From JANMZR01 sp040385875 (lineage in GTDB: Bacteria > Bacteroidota > Bacteroidia > Cytophagales > Spirosomataceae), in assembly GCA_040385875.1 (NCBI GenBank), contig JAZKGO010000024.1, positions 1-64,000 of the forward strand: a stretch of 64,000 bases of DNA, given 5' to 3'. Below are positions 7,508 through 16,248 of the stretch, one piece after another. The notes below the pieces were generated by a model. It did not search any database and had not been told where the DNA came from. It saw only the letters and a program-made list of their open reading frames with translations. The first letter of the stretch is position 1; each line of letters starts with the position of its first letter. The translations under genes and the position numbers were made by a program.

Positions 7508-7539
7508 CAAAATTAAGAAATTTTGCCAATTTTTGCAAA
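7508..7539 (-). promoter_or_regulatory. Bacteroidota-type promoter of tRNA-Phe
   Basis: On the minus strand TTTG (7539-7536), exactly 20 bases, then TAATTTTG (7515-7508), matching the TTTG-N~19-20-TAnnTTTG consensus of the primary sigma factor in Bacteroidota. It lies 13 bases before the tRNA 5' end. Confidence 0.8.
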
Positions 7540-7583
7540 CAATAATTAATATTTACTCAAATTAATTACCAACTTCTTGCAAA

Positions 7584-8138
7584 TTAATAACAAAAACATC
7601 CCACAGAATGGTCGTTCACCATGCCTGTAGCCTGCATATAAGCAAGGCAAATAGTGCTTCCAATAAACTTAAAACCTCTCTTTTTCAAGGCTTTACTCAT
7701 CGCATCTGACTCTGGAGTAGTAGTTGGAGCAACTCGGTAATCTGTAAAATGACTTTTTATAGTTTGGTGATTAACAAAGCTCCAAATATATTGATTGAAG
7801 CTGCCAAACTCTGCTTGTACCTCCAAAAAAGCTTTGGCATTGGCGACGATTGCATCCATTTTTAATCGATTTCTTATCAAACCAACGTTTTGTAAAAGCT
7901 CAGCAATCTTTCTCTCATCATATTGAGCACAGATATTTGCATCAAAATTATCCAACGCTTCCCGATATGACTCCCTTTTTCTCAAAACTGTAATCCAACT
8001 CAAACCTGCTTGAAATCCCTCTAAAAGTAACATTTCGAATAGTTTTTGATCGTCGTGGCAGGGCTTACCCCATTCGTTATCGTGATAATCAATATAAATT
8101 TGCTCACTGCTTACCCAGCCACATCTATTTTTTTGCAT
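7584..8138 (-). CDS. tag: DNA-3-methyladenine glycosylase I
   Basis: The 184-residue protein removes 3-methyladenine from alkylated DNA as the first step of base-excision repair in the cytoplasm. It shows the Tag signature: an N-terminal CGW with YHDNEWGKP (residues about 6-25), LLLEGFQAGLSWITVLRKR, and a C-terminal VNDHSVGCFCY. The Cys6/His19 and C-terminal His/Cys residues fit the zinc site known for Tag. Length is as usual for the family. Its start overlaps the DUF4296 gene by 14 bases, so the two are probably co-transcribed. Confidence 0.95.
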   Translation of the reverse strand: MQKNRCGWVSSEQIYIDYHDNEWGKPCHDDQKLFEMLLLEGFQAGLSWITVLRKRESYREALDNFDANICAQYDERKIAELLQNVGLIRNRLKMDAIVANAKAFLEVQAEFGSFNQYIWSFVNHQTIKSHFTDYRVAPTTTPESDAMSKALKKRGFKFIGSTICLAYMQATGMVNDHSVGCFCY

Positions 8139-8607
8139 GAGAAAATCTCGCTTTTATGGAATCAATATTAAACTTTCTGTTCTTTAAATTTCTTGGTGTG
8201 GTCGGTACCTTCAATTTATCCACCTTTGAAGTGTCAACCTCATTTTTTTTACTTTTTGCTTCAACTAAAGAGTCCGCTTTATTTTTTTCTTTAATGCTTT
8301 TTACCACTTGCTTATACATTTCGGTAAAATCATCAGGGTTTATCAGATAGTATTTATAACTGGCATAATAAGCGGCAGTGTCCACTTGATATTTCTTAAA
8401 TATTTTAGCTTCTAATTTCCTGAAAATAAATTGGGAGGTATCAGTGTTTTGAATACCCATATTGTTCACAAACCCTTCCATTCGATGCATATCTGACAAT
8501 ATTTTCACCATCTTATCTTTAGGAACTAACTTTTCTGGTTTTTTATCAAACTTGGGTTTGCAAGCTCCTAATAGAATACAAAAAGCCAATAATAAAATAT
8601 ATTTCAT
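8125..8607 (-). CDS. DUF4296 lipoprotein
   Basis: I place the start at the ATG at 8607-8605, giving MKYILLLAFCILLGAC, a textbook lipoprotein signal with lipobox LGAC (Cys16); a longer reading with 22 extra residues upstream would bury that signal. The mature part carries the DUF4296 pattern (KLVPKDKMVKILSDMHRMEG, then FRKLEAKIFKKYQVD and YYLINPDDFTEMYKQV). Proteins of this family are small Bacteroidota lipoproteins of unknown function. The C-terminus is Lys/Ser-rich. It precedes and overlaps tag by 14 bases. Confidence 0.85.
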   Translation of the reverse strand: MKYILLLAFCILLGACKPKFDKKPEKLVPKDKMVKILSDMHRMEGFVNNMGIQNTDTSQFIFRKLEAKIFKKYQVDTAAYYASYKYYLINPDDFTEMYKQVVKSIKEKNKADSLVEAKSKKNEVDTSKVDKLKVPTTPRNLKNRKFNIDSIKARFSHAKK

Positions 8608-8928
8608 TCGAATTGTATTGTTTTTAACCAATAAACTAAGCACAAAATCCCAAAAGCTTTCTGAAAAATTCAAGGGGTGAAAAAGTCCGCTTTCATAATT
8701 CTTTCATAAAATATATCCATTTTCCTTGATTTAGAAAAGCCGAAAACCAGATTATACGCTCACATTATGAGATTGCGAACAACTTTAAGAAATTTTATCA
8801 TCCAAAATTAGCGCTTTTCTTTTAGGTAAAATCATAAAAATGTTTAATTTAAATAGGTGATAATGACTAAATTTATATTTTAATAGTTTGCCTAATGTAA
8901 TTGTTGATTTTATTTTGACATAAAATAA
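8608..8928. other. Divergent intergenic region
   Basis: This 321-base AT-rich space separates the minus-strand DUF4296-tag pair from the plus-strand DUF58 operon, so it should carry both promoters. A TTTCATAATTCTTTCATAA direct repeat (8691-8708) is visible. No frame with coding character, tRNA or strong hairpin was seen. Confidence 0.4.
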
Positions 8929-9798
8929 ATGAGAGATAAGATTCTTTCTAGATTAGTAAAATTTGAAATAAGGATTCGTAAGGCTGTAAATGGCCATATG
9001 CATGGTAATTATAAATCAATTTTTAAGGGTTCAGGACTAGAATTTAGTGATCTAAGAACCTACAATTTTGGTGATGACCTGCGATTGATTGACTGGAATA
9101 CCTCGGCCAAAGGTCATGGTATTTATATTAAACTCTTCAAGGAAGAAAAAGAACAGCAGGTTTTCTTTATGGTGGATGTAAGCGGCTCACAAAAAGTTGG
9201 GGTAACGGGTAATTCAAAAATTGATATTGCTAAGGAAATCTGTGGAACATTAGCCATCTCGGCCATGCGTGAGGCTAGCCAAGTGGGTTTGTATTGCTTT
9301 TCGGACCAAAAGGAACTCTATTTGAAGCCCCAAAATAGCATGAAACATGGCTATCAATTAATCACAAAATTATTTAGTTTGGAGCCAGCTTCCAGTAAAA
9401 CAAACTTGCAAGCGGCGATATTATTCACTTTAGAAATTGTAAAGAAAAAGTCAGTTATTTTTTTGATTTCTGATTTTATCGACGTGGATTATGAGCATAA
9501 TTTAAGAGCCTTGGCTCGAAAGCATGACCTAATTGTAATTCATCTGTATGATTCACGGGAAACGGCTTTGCCAAGGCTAGGAATTATACCCGTTTATGAG
9601 CTTGAAACCCAAAAAATTGTTTGGACCAACACTTCCTCTAATTTGTTTAGAAGCCAAATTAAAAATACTTTTGAGACAAATCGTGTCATTTTAGAACAAA
9701 TTTGCAAAGAAAATAAGGCCAATTATTTGCCGATTGAATCTGGGGAAGATTTTGCCGGAAAGCTCATTAAATTATTTAAAATCAGAAAGGTAAGCTAA
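8929..9798 (+). CDS. DUF58 (VWA-like) protein of a Bat-type operon
   Basis: This 289-residue cytoplasmic protein has the DUF58 core signature: GSGLEFSDLRTYNFGDDLR followed by IDWNTSAK (residues about 37-63). A von Willebrand A-like MIDAS start is present (MVDVSGSQ, DxSxS, residues about 84-91). DUF58 proteins usually act with a MoxR AAA+ ATPase and Bat proteins in envelope or stress functions. Here the downstream genes are Bat-like but no MoxR gene precedes it. Its stop overlaps the next start (TAATG). The space upstream has no perfect TAnnTTTG. Confidence 0.88.
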   Translation: MRDKILSRLVKFEIRIRKAVNGHMHGNYKSIFKGSGLEFSDLRTYNFGDDLRLIDWNTSAKGHGIYIKLFKEEKEQQVFFMVDVSGSQKVGVTGNSKIDIAKEICGTLAISAMREASQVGLYCFSDQKELYLKPQNSMKHGYQLITKLFSLEPASSKTNLQAAILFTLEIVKKKSVIFLISDFIDVDYEHNLRALARKHDLIVIHLYDSRETALPRLGIIPVYELETQKIVWTNTSSNLFRSQIKNTFETNRVILEQICKENKANYLPIESGEDFAGKLIKLFKIRKVS

Positions 9799-10688
9799 TG
9801 TTAAGAATACTATTTTTGGTTTTTATTTTTTCATCTAATTGTTTGGGTCAAATTAAAATTACCCCTCGACCCATTGGTAAATTTTTGACTGATACGATTC
9901 GCTTGGGGGAAATTGTGAACTTTTCTTTTGTATATAAACACAACTCAAAACAGGAGGTGTTTTTTACGGATAAAGCATTTGATTATAGACCGTTCGAGTT
10001 GGTTGATAAAATATATTTTCCAACCAAAACAATTAATAATGTGAGTGTTGACAGTGCTATTTACCAATTTCGAACTTTTAGTATTGACTCCATTCAAAGT
10101 ATTTCAATTCCAGTTTTTTTGGCAAATAAAGGCGACTCCACCTTAATTTATTGCGAAAAAGATTCCATTGTACTACTTCAACAAATTGCTGGCAATTTAC
10201 GGGCATTATCTGTGAAAGATAATTCAAGGCTACTGCCAATGAAAGTTAAAATCAATATAGCCTATCTTTTTTTGCAAATCGCTATTATTATTGTTGCCAT
10301 TATTATTTGGTGGCTGGTTTTTGGTAAAACGGTAATGTCTCAAATAAATATTTTCACTATTTATAGAAGGCATGTGGAATTTAAAAAAATCTTTAATCGA
10401 TATGCAAAATCGGCCACAAAAACTAACTTGGAGAAGGCACTTACCTTATGGAAAGACTATATTGGAAAGCTTCAAAAAAGGTCGTATACCACCATGACCA
10501 CCCCTGAGATAATAAAAAATATTCCAAATGACCATTTGGAAACTGCATTGCGTGAAATCGATAAATCGATTTATGGGAATATTATTTCTGAAGACATAAA
10601 TAACTCATTTACCACTCTCAATAATTTGGCGGATTATTATTACAATTTACAAAAAAGGGAATACTCTATAGTAAAAAAACTAAGATAA
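9798..10688 (+). CDS. BatD/DUF4381-like membrane protein
   Basis: The 296-residue protein has a signal peptide (MLRILFLVFIFSSNCLG), a beta-rich periplasmic part (residues about 20-150), one membrane helix (about 153-174, AYLFLQIAIIIVAIIIWWLVF) and a helical cytoplasmic tail. This topology, and its position between a DUF58 and a BatA-like gene, fit the BatD-related component of MoxR/Bat operons. Direct sequence recognition is weak, so the assignment rests mostly on context. Confidence 0.65.
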   Translation: MLRILFLVFIFSSNCLGQIKITPRPIGKFLTDTIRLGEIVNFSFVYKHNSKQEVFFTDKAFDYRPFELVDKIYFPTKTINNVSVDSAIYQFRTFSIDSIQSISIPVFLANKGDSTLIYCEKDSIVLLQQIAGNLRALSVKDNSRLLPMKVKINIAYLFLQIAIIIVAIIIWWLVFGKTVMSQINIFTIYRRHVEFKKIFNRYAKSATKTNLEKALTLWKDYIGKLQKRSYTTMTTPEIIKNIPNDHLETALREIDKSIYGNIISEDINNSFTTLNNLADYYYNLQKREYSIVKKLR

Positions 10689-10691
10689 AAT

Positions 10692-11714
10692 ATGCAAAAT
10701 TGGTTCTCGGCTGAATGGTTTTCTTGGTCAAAATTGAATGAGATTAATTGGGCCAGACCCTATGTGTTATATTTATTATTGGGCATACCTATTCTTTTTT
10801 TTATAAGAGCCTACTTCCAAAATCGGTCAAGGGTAGGCTTACCGATTGCTACTATTAATGGTCATTTGAAACAAGGTTGGTCTAGACATTTTAGGATTTT
10901 ACCACCGATTTTAATCATTATTTCTTTGTCAATGATGATTTTAGCTTTTGCCCGACCACAAATTTCCAGTAGAACACAAAATAAAATTTCCGAGGGGATT
11001 GACATTATTTTAGCTATTGATATTTCCCATTCAATGCTTATAAAAGATATTTTGCCCAATAGGCTGGAGGCATCCAAGCGAATTGCTAAACAATTTATCA
11101 ATAATCGTTATCAAGACCGAATAGGGCTGGTGCTTTTTTCAGGAGAGGCTTTCTCGCTTGCACCATTAACTACTGATTATGAGGCACTTAATAATTATAT
11201 TGACGAGATAAACTCTAATATGATTCACGCAGAAGGCACTGCTATAGGAAGTGCATTGGCGGTGGGTGTGAACCGACTTTTGGAGGCAAAATCCAAATCA
11301 AAAATTATTATTTTAATTAGTGATGGGGATAATACCGCTGGAAATCTGGATCCAACTGCCTCAGCCCAAATAGCCAAGGCTTATAGTGTGAAGCTGTATA
11401 CTATTTTAGTGGGAGCGGAGGCAATTAAATATGAGACAGATTCTGCCACGGTGGCCTATAACATGAGTATTGATCAAGAAATTTTATCTGAAATAGCTAA
11501 AATTGCTGATGGAAAATTTTTTAAAGCCGCCAATTCAAAAAATCTAAAAAATGTTTTTGACCAAATCAACCAAATTGAGAAGGTTACATTTTTGGAAAAT
11601 TCTTCATTGGTACTTACCGACGTATTTCATATTTATTTAAAATGGGGTATAGTCTTTTGGTTGCTTTCATTTGCCACAAAAATAACTTTCATCGGGAATA
11701 TTTTGGAAGATTAA
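10692..11714 (+). CDS. BatA-like VWA-domain membrane protein
   Basis: This 340-residue protein has two N-terminal membrane helices (about residues 22-40 and 68-87) and one near the C-terminus (about 316-336) enclosing a von Willebrand A domain. The MIDAS motif AIDISHSM (DxSxS) is at about residues 108-115, with later ISDGDNTAG. BatA proteins are inner-membrane VWA proteins linked to aerotolerance in Bacteroides; the precise job is unknown. It lies 3 bases after the BatD-like gene and 1 base before rnhB, so the four genes form an operon. Confidence 0.88.
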   Translation: MQNWFSAEWFSWSKLNEINWARPYVLYLLLGIPILFFIRAYFQNRSRVGLPIATINGHLKQGWSRHFRILPPILIIISLSMMILAFARPQISSRTQNKISEGIDIILAIDISHSMLIKDILPNRLEASKRIAKQFINNRYQDRIGLVLFSGEAFSLAPLTTDYEALNNYIDEINSNMIHAEGTAIGSALAVGVNRLLEAKSKSKIIILISDGDNTAGNLDPTASAQIAKAYSVKLYTILVGAEAIKYETDSATVAYNMSIDQEILSEIAKIADGKFFKAANSKNLKNVFDQINQIEKVTFLENSSLVLTDVFHIYLKWGIVFWLLSFATKITFIGNILED

Positions 11715-11715
11715 T

Positions 11716-12303
11716 ATGTTGAAATCATTTTACAATTCTTCAGTCAGGGAAGCGGGTTGTGATGAAGCTGGCCGTGGACCCTTGGCTGGTCCTGTAGTGG
11801 CCGCTGCGGTTATTTTCCCGATAAATTATAGCCATCAATGGCTTACTGACTCAAAAATGCTCAACAAAACTCAAAGAGTTGAATTGGTTTCGGTTATTAA
11901 AGAAAATGCGCTCAGCTGGGCCATTGCGGAAGTTTCTAATAACGATATCGATCAAATTAATATCTTGAAAGCCAGTATAAAAGCAATGCATTTGGCGGTG
12001 GATCAGTTAAAAGTCAGGCCTGAACATTTGTTGATTGACGGGAACAAATTTTATCCTTATCCAATGATACCCCACACATGCGTTGTGAAAGGGGATCAAA
12101 AATATTTGGCGATAGCTGCTGCCTCTATTTTGGCAAAAACCCATCGGGACGATTTGATGGAAAAGTTGTCAGCTGAATATCAGGGATACGGTTGGGAGCA
12201 TAATTTTGGGTATCCCACAAAATTTCACAGGGAAGCGATTGCTCGATTGGGAACAACCCCTTACCACCGCCTTTCATTTAATCTACTAGGTGAAATTTTG
12301 TAA
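11716..12303 (+). CDS. rnhB: Ribonuclease HII
   Basis: This 195-residue enzyme cuts RNA in RNA/DNA hybrids and single ribonucleotides in DNA. It shows CDEAGRGPLAGPVVAA (catalytic Asp-Glu pair, residues about 14-29), LIDGN (third Asp) and AAASILAKTHRDD (fourth Asp), so the DEDD site is complete. Length and C-terminal YHRLSF are normal. It is the last gene of the DUF58-Bat operon. A 44-base copy of its 3' end occurs 61 bases downstream, at the edge of a scaffold gap. Confidence 0.96.
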   Translation: MLKSFYNSSVREAGCDEAGRGPLAGPVVAAAVIFPINYSHQWLTDSKMLNKTQRVELVSVIKENALSWAIAEVSNNDIDQINILKASIKAMHLAVDQLKVRPEHLLIDGNKFYPYPMIPHTCVVKGDQKYLAIAAASILAKTHRDDLMEKLSAEYQGYGWEHNFGYPTKFHREAIARLGTTPYHRLSFNLLGEIL

Positions 12304-12335
12304 AATGTTCAAATATTTTTCCTTATTATGCCAGA

Positions 12336-12379
12336 GAAGCAATTGCTCGATTGGGAACAACCCCTTACCACCGCCTTTC
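12336..12379 (+). repeat. Near-identical copy of the rnhB 3' end at a scaffold gap
   Basis: Bases 12336-12379 repeat 12232-12275 (inside rnhB) with one mismatch in 44 (A for G). The copy stops exactly where the N run begins. It has no reading frame of its own. Confidence 0.9.
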
Positions 12380-12479
12380 NNNNNNNNNNNNNNNNNNNNN
12401 NNNNNNNNNNNNNNNNNNNNNNNNNNNNNNNNNNNNNNNNNNNNNNNNNNNNNNNNNNNNNNNNNNNNNNNNNNNNNNN
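12380..12479. other. Scaffold gap (100 N)
   Basis: Exactly 100 N, a placeholder. It removes about 20 C-terminal residues of the methionine sulfoxide reductase gene on the minus strand. Confidence 0.99.
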
Positions 12480-12892
12480 TGATCTGAATCAATATCTAGG
12501 ACTAAAAATACTTCTCCTTTTTGGTTAATGGCAGGTAATACAATTTCTGATTTGGAGGCCGAAGAACATGCGATATGACCAGGAAACTCATCCACATTGG
12601 GAACAATAATGGTTTGTTTTGTGGTATAGCAATATCCACAAACACCTTTGTCAAAATTGATTCTGGTACAAGCTAGCGGCCCTTGAAATGGCCCTAGAAC
12701 CAATTGATTGCCTTTTTTCAAATAAAAACCCACCCAAAAAAAGCCAAAAGCTTCCTTCAAAACGGCTGAAATGTTGGCCAGATTGGCAATTAAATCTGGT
12801 TCATCTGCAACTAAAGCCTCAATTTGCGGGAGGATACTTTCATATATTTCGGATCGGGAAGTAGTTGAAGGTATAAATAAATTTTCGGCCAT
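12480..12892 (-). CDS. Free methionine-(R)-sulfoxide reductase, GAF domain (C-terminus in gap)
   Basis: About 137 residues from the ATG at 12892-12890 (MAENLFIP) to the gap. The GAF domain shows FGFFWVGFYL, LGPFQGPLACTRI, GVCGYCYT and ECSS-like HIACSSASKSEIVLP, the Cys positions used by fRMsr (MsrC) to reduce free Met-R-sulfoxide. Family length is about 155-160, so only the last 20 or so residues are missing. It reads 2 bases after the next upstream gene ends, so they are co-transcribed. Confidence 0.85.
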
Positions 12893-12894
12893 TT

Positions 12895-13389
12895 TTATGC
12901 CAATTGAGTGGTAAAATACTTTTTTAGCCAACTTCCGCCAGCTTTTTGTTTCCAATTTTGTCTGAAGTCACCAATATTGCCAACCAGATTATTGAAAATG
13001 ATTGTTTCTGGAACTATGATAGAATCTGAAACTGCTTTTTTCAATTCTAATAATTGAGCTGTTTGTATTTCGTTTCCAGCCATAAAGGCGATTGACCTAT
13101 CAAAAAAATTGACTCCTAATTGATTTCCAATGCTTTTAAGCCAATTGGTGGAGGCATCGATTGAGCAGCCTGATGTTGCATTTTGCAATTCGTCAGCAGC
13201 GATAATCACAAATCGATTGTGCAATATCTCTGATGAGCCCGCCAGAGGTGCACCATGTGCGGCCCATTGGCTAATTTGCTCATTTAAAGCCAGTTGAGCT
13301 GATTTGACCTCCGTATCTAATAATTTTCTATCAGTCTGGTATACCCAAACTCGGGCATGGTCTGGCATATTTTCGAAAGGAATAAGCAT
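12895..13389 (-). CDS. Conserved Bacteroidota protein of unknown function
   Basis: I start at ATG 13389-13387 (MLIPFENMPDHARVWVYQ), because related proteins begin with this M-[FLY]-[VI]-PFE-PDxxRVWxYQ segment; nine further residues upstream are possible. The roughly 164-residue protein has no membrane helix and ends in an FRQNWKQKAGGSWLKKYF segment. Homologues in Bacteroidota are often labelled ABC transporter ATPase, but I see no Walker A, so that label is probably wrong. It sits between the Fe-S (CCG) gene and the Met-sulfoxide reductase. Confidence 0.7.
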   Translation of the reverse strand: MLIPFENMPDHARVWVYQTDRKLLDTEVKSAQLALNEQISQWAAHGAPLAGSSEILHNRFVIIAADELQNATSGCSIDASTNWLKSIGNQLGVNFFDRSIAFMAGNEIQTAQLLELKKAVSDSIIVPETIIFNNLVGNIGDFRQNWKQKAGGSWLKKYFTTQLA

Positions 13390-13443
13390 ATATCTGTTTG
13401 AATATCGTTTTATCATTCAGCAATAAAACCGTTTCACTATTAA

Positions 13444-14235
13444 CTATATTCCACTGGCAATGAGTTCCGCAAGATCGTAAACTTTTACTGAATCTTCCTT
13501 TTCTTTGTTTTTCACTCCATCGCTCATCATCGTCATGCAGAACGGACAGGCAACTGCGATAGTTTTGGCACCTGTTTGCAATGCCTCTTCAATTCGCTCA
13601 ACATTTACCTCTTTTGTGCCTTTTTCTGCATCCTTGAACATTTGACCACCTCCAGCACCACAACACAAGCCCTTTGTTTTGCATCGTTTCATTTCAACTA
13701 ATTCAGCATCCAAAGCCTCTAAAACAGCCCGAGGTGCCTCATAAATATCATTTGCCCTTCCTAAATAGCAAGAGTCATGGTAGGTGATTTTTTGGCCTTT
13801 AAAAGTTCCTCCTTCAGCCATCTTCACTTTACCCTCATTGATTAGTTGTTGCAAAAATGTTGAATGATGGATTACCTCATAGTGACCTCCCAATTCAGGA
13901 TATTCATTTTTTAATGTATTGAAACAATGGGGGCAGGCGGTTACGATTTTCTTTACTTCATAGCCATTCAAAACTTGAATATTCATGCTGGCCTGCATTT
14001 GAAACAGAAATTCGTTGCCTGCTCTACGTGCAGGATCACCCGTACAAGCTTCTTCTGTACCCAATACTGCAAATTTTACCCCAACGGCATTCATTATTTT
14101 GCAAAAAGCAATGGTTACTTTTTTGTAACGGTCGTCAAATGAGCCTGCACAACCTACCCAAAATAATATTTCTGGGCTATCACCTTTAGCTGACATTTCA
14201 GCCATGGTTGGCACTTTAAATTCAATATTTTCCAT
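13444..14235 (-). CDS. Heterodisulfide reductase-like CCG-domain Fe-S protein
   Basis: This 263-residue protein carries two cysteine-rich CCG domains: CPHCFNTLKNEYPELGG (first, residues about 100-120) and DSCYLGR plus GLCCGAGGGQMF (second, residues about 155-215). Such domains bind [4Fe-4S] or handle disulfides in HdrB/GlcF/LutA-type oxidoreductases. The matching ferredoxin-plus-membrane subunit is the 444-residue gene at 16249-17583, three genes upstream on the same strand. A quinone-linked electron-transfer complex is likely, substrate unknown. Confidence 0.85.
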   Translation of the reverse strand: MENIEFKVPTMAEMSAKGDSPEILFWVGCAGSFDDRYKKVTIAFCKIMNAVGVKFAVLGTEEACTGDPARRAGNEFLFQMQASMNIQVLNGYEVKKIVTACPHCFNTLKNEYPELGGHYEVIHHSTFLQQLINEGKVKMAEGGTFKGQKITYHDSCYLGRANDIYEAPRAVLEALDAELVEMKRCKTKGLCCGAGGGQMFKDAEKGTKEVNVERIEEALQTGAKTIAVACPFCMTMMSDGVKNKEKEDSVKVYDLAELIASGI

Positions 14236-14247
14236 ATTATTTTATTG

Positions 14248-15264
14248 CTATTTGGTATCCACAAAACCCACATTCTCCACTTTCAAAACTGATTCTAAGA
14301 ACTTTTCAGTTTCTTTTTGAACTGTTTCAATATCTTTTGATAAAATTGGGGAGGCAATCACATGATTTCCAGCTTTTGGAAATGCAAATCGCTGTTTGTT
14401 GGCTGAGCCCAATTCTTCAAACATTTTTAGCATCGCAGGTACTGAAACTACTTTGTCTTGCTCATTTTCATTCTTATACCAATATCCCAAGAATACAGGA
14501 CACTTCACACTTTCAAAAGTTGATTTGACCATGGCATGAGTCAGGAAGTTTTGAAGTTGTACTACTCCATTTAGATGCTGATGGGTAGTCCAGTACTTTC
14601 TGTGCCCTTCATTCGTTGGTTTGAAATCACGGATTGCTGAGCCATTTACCAATTTGCCTATTTGTAACCCCCAAGGATTATCTAATATTTCAGCCTTTTC
14701 ATCAAACACTTTTATACAGGGCGAATACAATATAATCGCTTTAATATCAGGATGTTTGGATGCCAAATAGGTAGTAAGTGCGCTGCCAAATGAGGTGGAA
14801 ATAATGATTACTTCATTGCCTAAAGTTTTGGCCACAGCCAAGGCGTGTTCGGCAGATAGCACAAAATCATCCGTTTTAACCTCTGCCATATTCTCATCCC
14901 CCAATTCAATTCCGTGGCCAGCTAAACGAGCCAAATATAAATTGGATTGGTATTTTTTAGCAATATTTCGGTGAACAGGGTCGCCCTCCATCTGAGTAGC
15001 TCCAAAGCCATGAATATAAAGAAAGGCAATTTTTGTTTTGATTTTTTTAGTAGAATCGGCCCAAATAATTTTGGCTTCGCAACCTGACTTTATCCCTTTT
15101 ATTTCTCTTTCTGAATCGGATATTTGTTTTTCTAAAATGGGTAAATCACCAGTTAATTTAAACATCGGAACTTCCAATGTAGGAGCATCAGGTTTTGGAC
15201 CAAAATAATAAATAACTCCAAAAAGAGCAAAGAATAACACAAATCCAAATAGTACTTTTTTCAT
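14248..15264 (-). CDS. Alpha/beta hydrolase with N-terminal membrane anchor
   Basis: The 338-residue protein has an N-terminal hydrophobic segment (residues 4-23) and an alpha/beta-hydrolase fold. The oxyanion-hole strand is FLYIHGFGAT (residues about 83-92), the nucleophile elbow is STSFGSAL (Ser-x-Ser-x-Gly instead of Gly-x-Ser-x-Gly), and the late His is probably in AGNHVIA. The unusual first residue of the elbow is tolerated in some esterases. Probably a periplasm-facing esterase or lipase of unknown substrate. Confidence 0.8.
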   Translation of the reverse strand: MKKVLFGFVLFFALFGVIYYFGPKPDAPTLEVPMFKLTGDLPILEKQISDSEREIKGIKSGCEAKIIWADSTKKIKTKIAFLYIHGFGATQMEGDPVHRNIAKKYQSNLYLARLAGHGIELGDENMAEVKTDDFVLSAEHALAVAKTLGNEVIIISTSFGSALTTYLASKHPDIKAIILYSPCIKVFDEKAEILDNPWGLQIGKLVNGSAIRDFKPTNEGHRKYWTTHQHLNGVVQLQNFLTHAMVKSTFESVKCPVFLGYWYKNENEQDKVVSVPAMLKMFEELGSANKQRFAFPKAGNHVIASPILSKDIETVQKETEKFLESVLKVENVGFVDTK

Positions 15265-15370
15265 GAGTAGGTAATTGTTTTTTAAGGTACATGGGGGACG
15301 CCCAGTCGAATCGCCAATTTATTTATGGTGTGGTTTATTTACACTTTGTTAATGGCAATTTCATGATTTA

Positions 15371-16027
15371 TTATTTTGCAAAAATTGTAACTGCTTGATT
15401 TTCAAATAATTTATTTACTAAAATATCAAGCATAAATTGGGCAACACTTTTTCTCGATATGGTCAAATTTGGTTTGGGAAAATTGTTTTGTGAGGTTTGA
15501 ATCTCTTCATTTTTCTCAAAATTTGTAAGCCCAACTGGCCTAACACTTGTCCAATTTAAATCAGAATTTTGAAGTAATTTCTCCTGCTCTTCATGACCTA
15601 AATATCCATATTTAATATTGCTGTAATCGACCAACCAACGAAACCAAAAAGGTAAATTTTTTTTGGTGTCGTCAACACCCCAAGCTGAAATTACAATCAA
15701 TTTTTCTAGAGGATTTGTATTATTTAAATCAATAATATTTTGAACCGTTTTCCCCAAAAAATCTTTAGGAGTTCGCAAATTAGCCCAAGGAAAATCTGAA
15801 TTTCTAGAAATATTCAATGCACTAAGTGTTGAATTACAGCCATTTATAGCTTTTCGTAAATCTTCAATGATTCTAGAATTTCCCTCAAAAATATTTAGCT
15901 TTTCTGATTTTACTTTTACTTTTTTTGAATCTCTTACCAAAATATTTACCTCAAAACCTCTATTCAAAGCTTCTTTCAAAAGGTATTTCCCCGTTCGACC
16001 TGTTGCACCCAAAATCAATATTTTCAT
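15371..16027 (-). CDS. NAD(P)-binding SDR-like protein (NmrA/atypical SDR)
   Basis: This 218-residue protein starts MKILILGATGRTGKYLLKEA, a GxTGxxG dinucleotide-binding motif. Further Rossmann strands follow (VNILVRDSKKV; LIVISAWGVDD) and a late NWTSVRPVGLTN segment typical of NAD(P)H-binding atypical SDRs such as YwnB/BLVRB-like proteins. No Tyr-x3-Lys catalytic pair is evident. Substrate unknown. About 105 bases separate it from the hydrolase gene and 220 from the Fe-S gene. Confidence 0.82.
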   Translation of the reverse strand: MKILILGATGRTGKYLLKEALNRGFEVNILVRDSKKVKVKSEKLNIFEGNSRIIEDLRKAINGCNSTLSALNISRNSDFPWANLRTPKDFLGKTVQNIIDLNNTNPLEKLIVISAWGVDDTKKNLPFWFRWLVDYSNIKYGYLGHEEQEKLLQNSDLNWTSVRPVGLTNFEKNEEIQTSQNNFPKPNLTISRKSVAQFMLDILVNKLFENQAVTIFAK

Positions 16028-16248
16028 ACGAAAAAATACTTATTGCATTGTGAACTTAATTTGTCAAATTTTTTTACAAATCGGAACGCCGAAACGGGTA
16101 AACCTTTTGCAATTGACAAAATTCTTACTGAGCCTTCCAGCTCTTTTGTGAATTGCGTGAAGCTTCAGCTTCATGTTTTTAAAAATAATTGAAACTTAGT
16201 TTAGAATATACTTATTGCAAAAACTCATCACTCAGCGTTCATAACTCA

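Noticed and set aside
12286..12528. Short frames spanning the N block after rnhB
   Set aside because: They depend on N codons and the duplicated rnhB end; no real coding evidence.
12895..13389. ABC transporter ATPase
   Set aside because: The name is used for homologues, but there is no Walker A, signature or Walker B motif.
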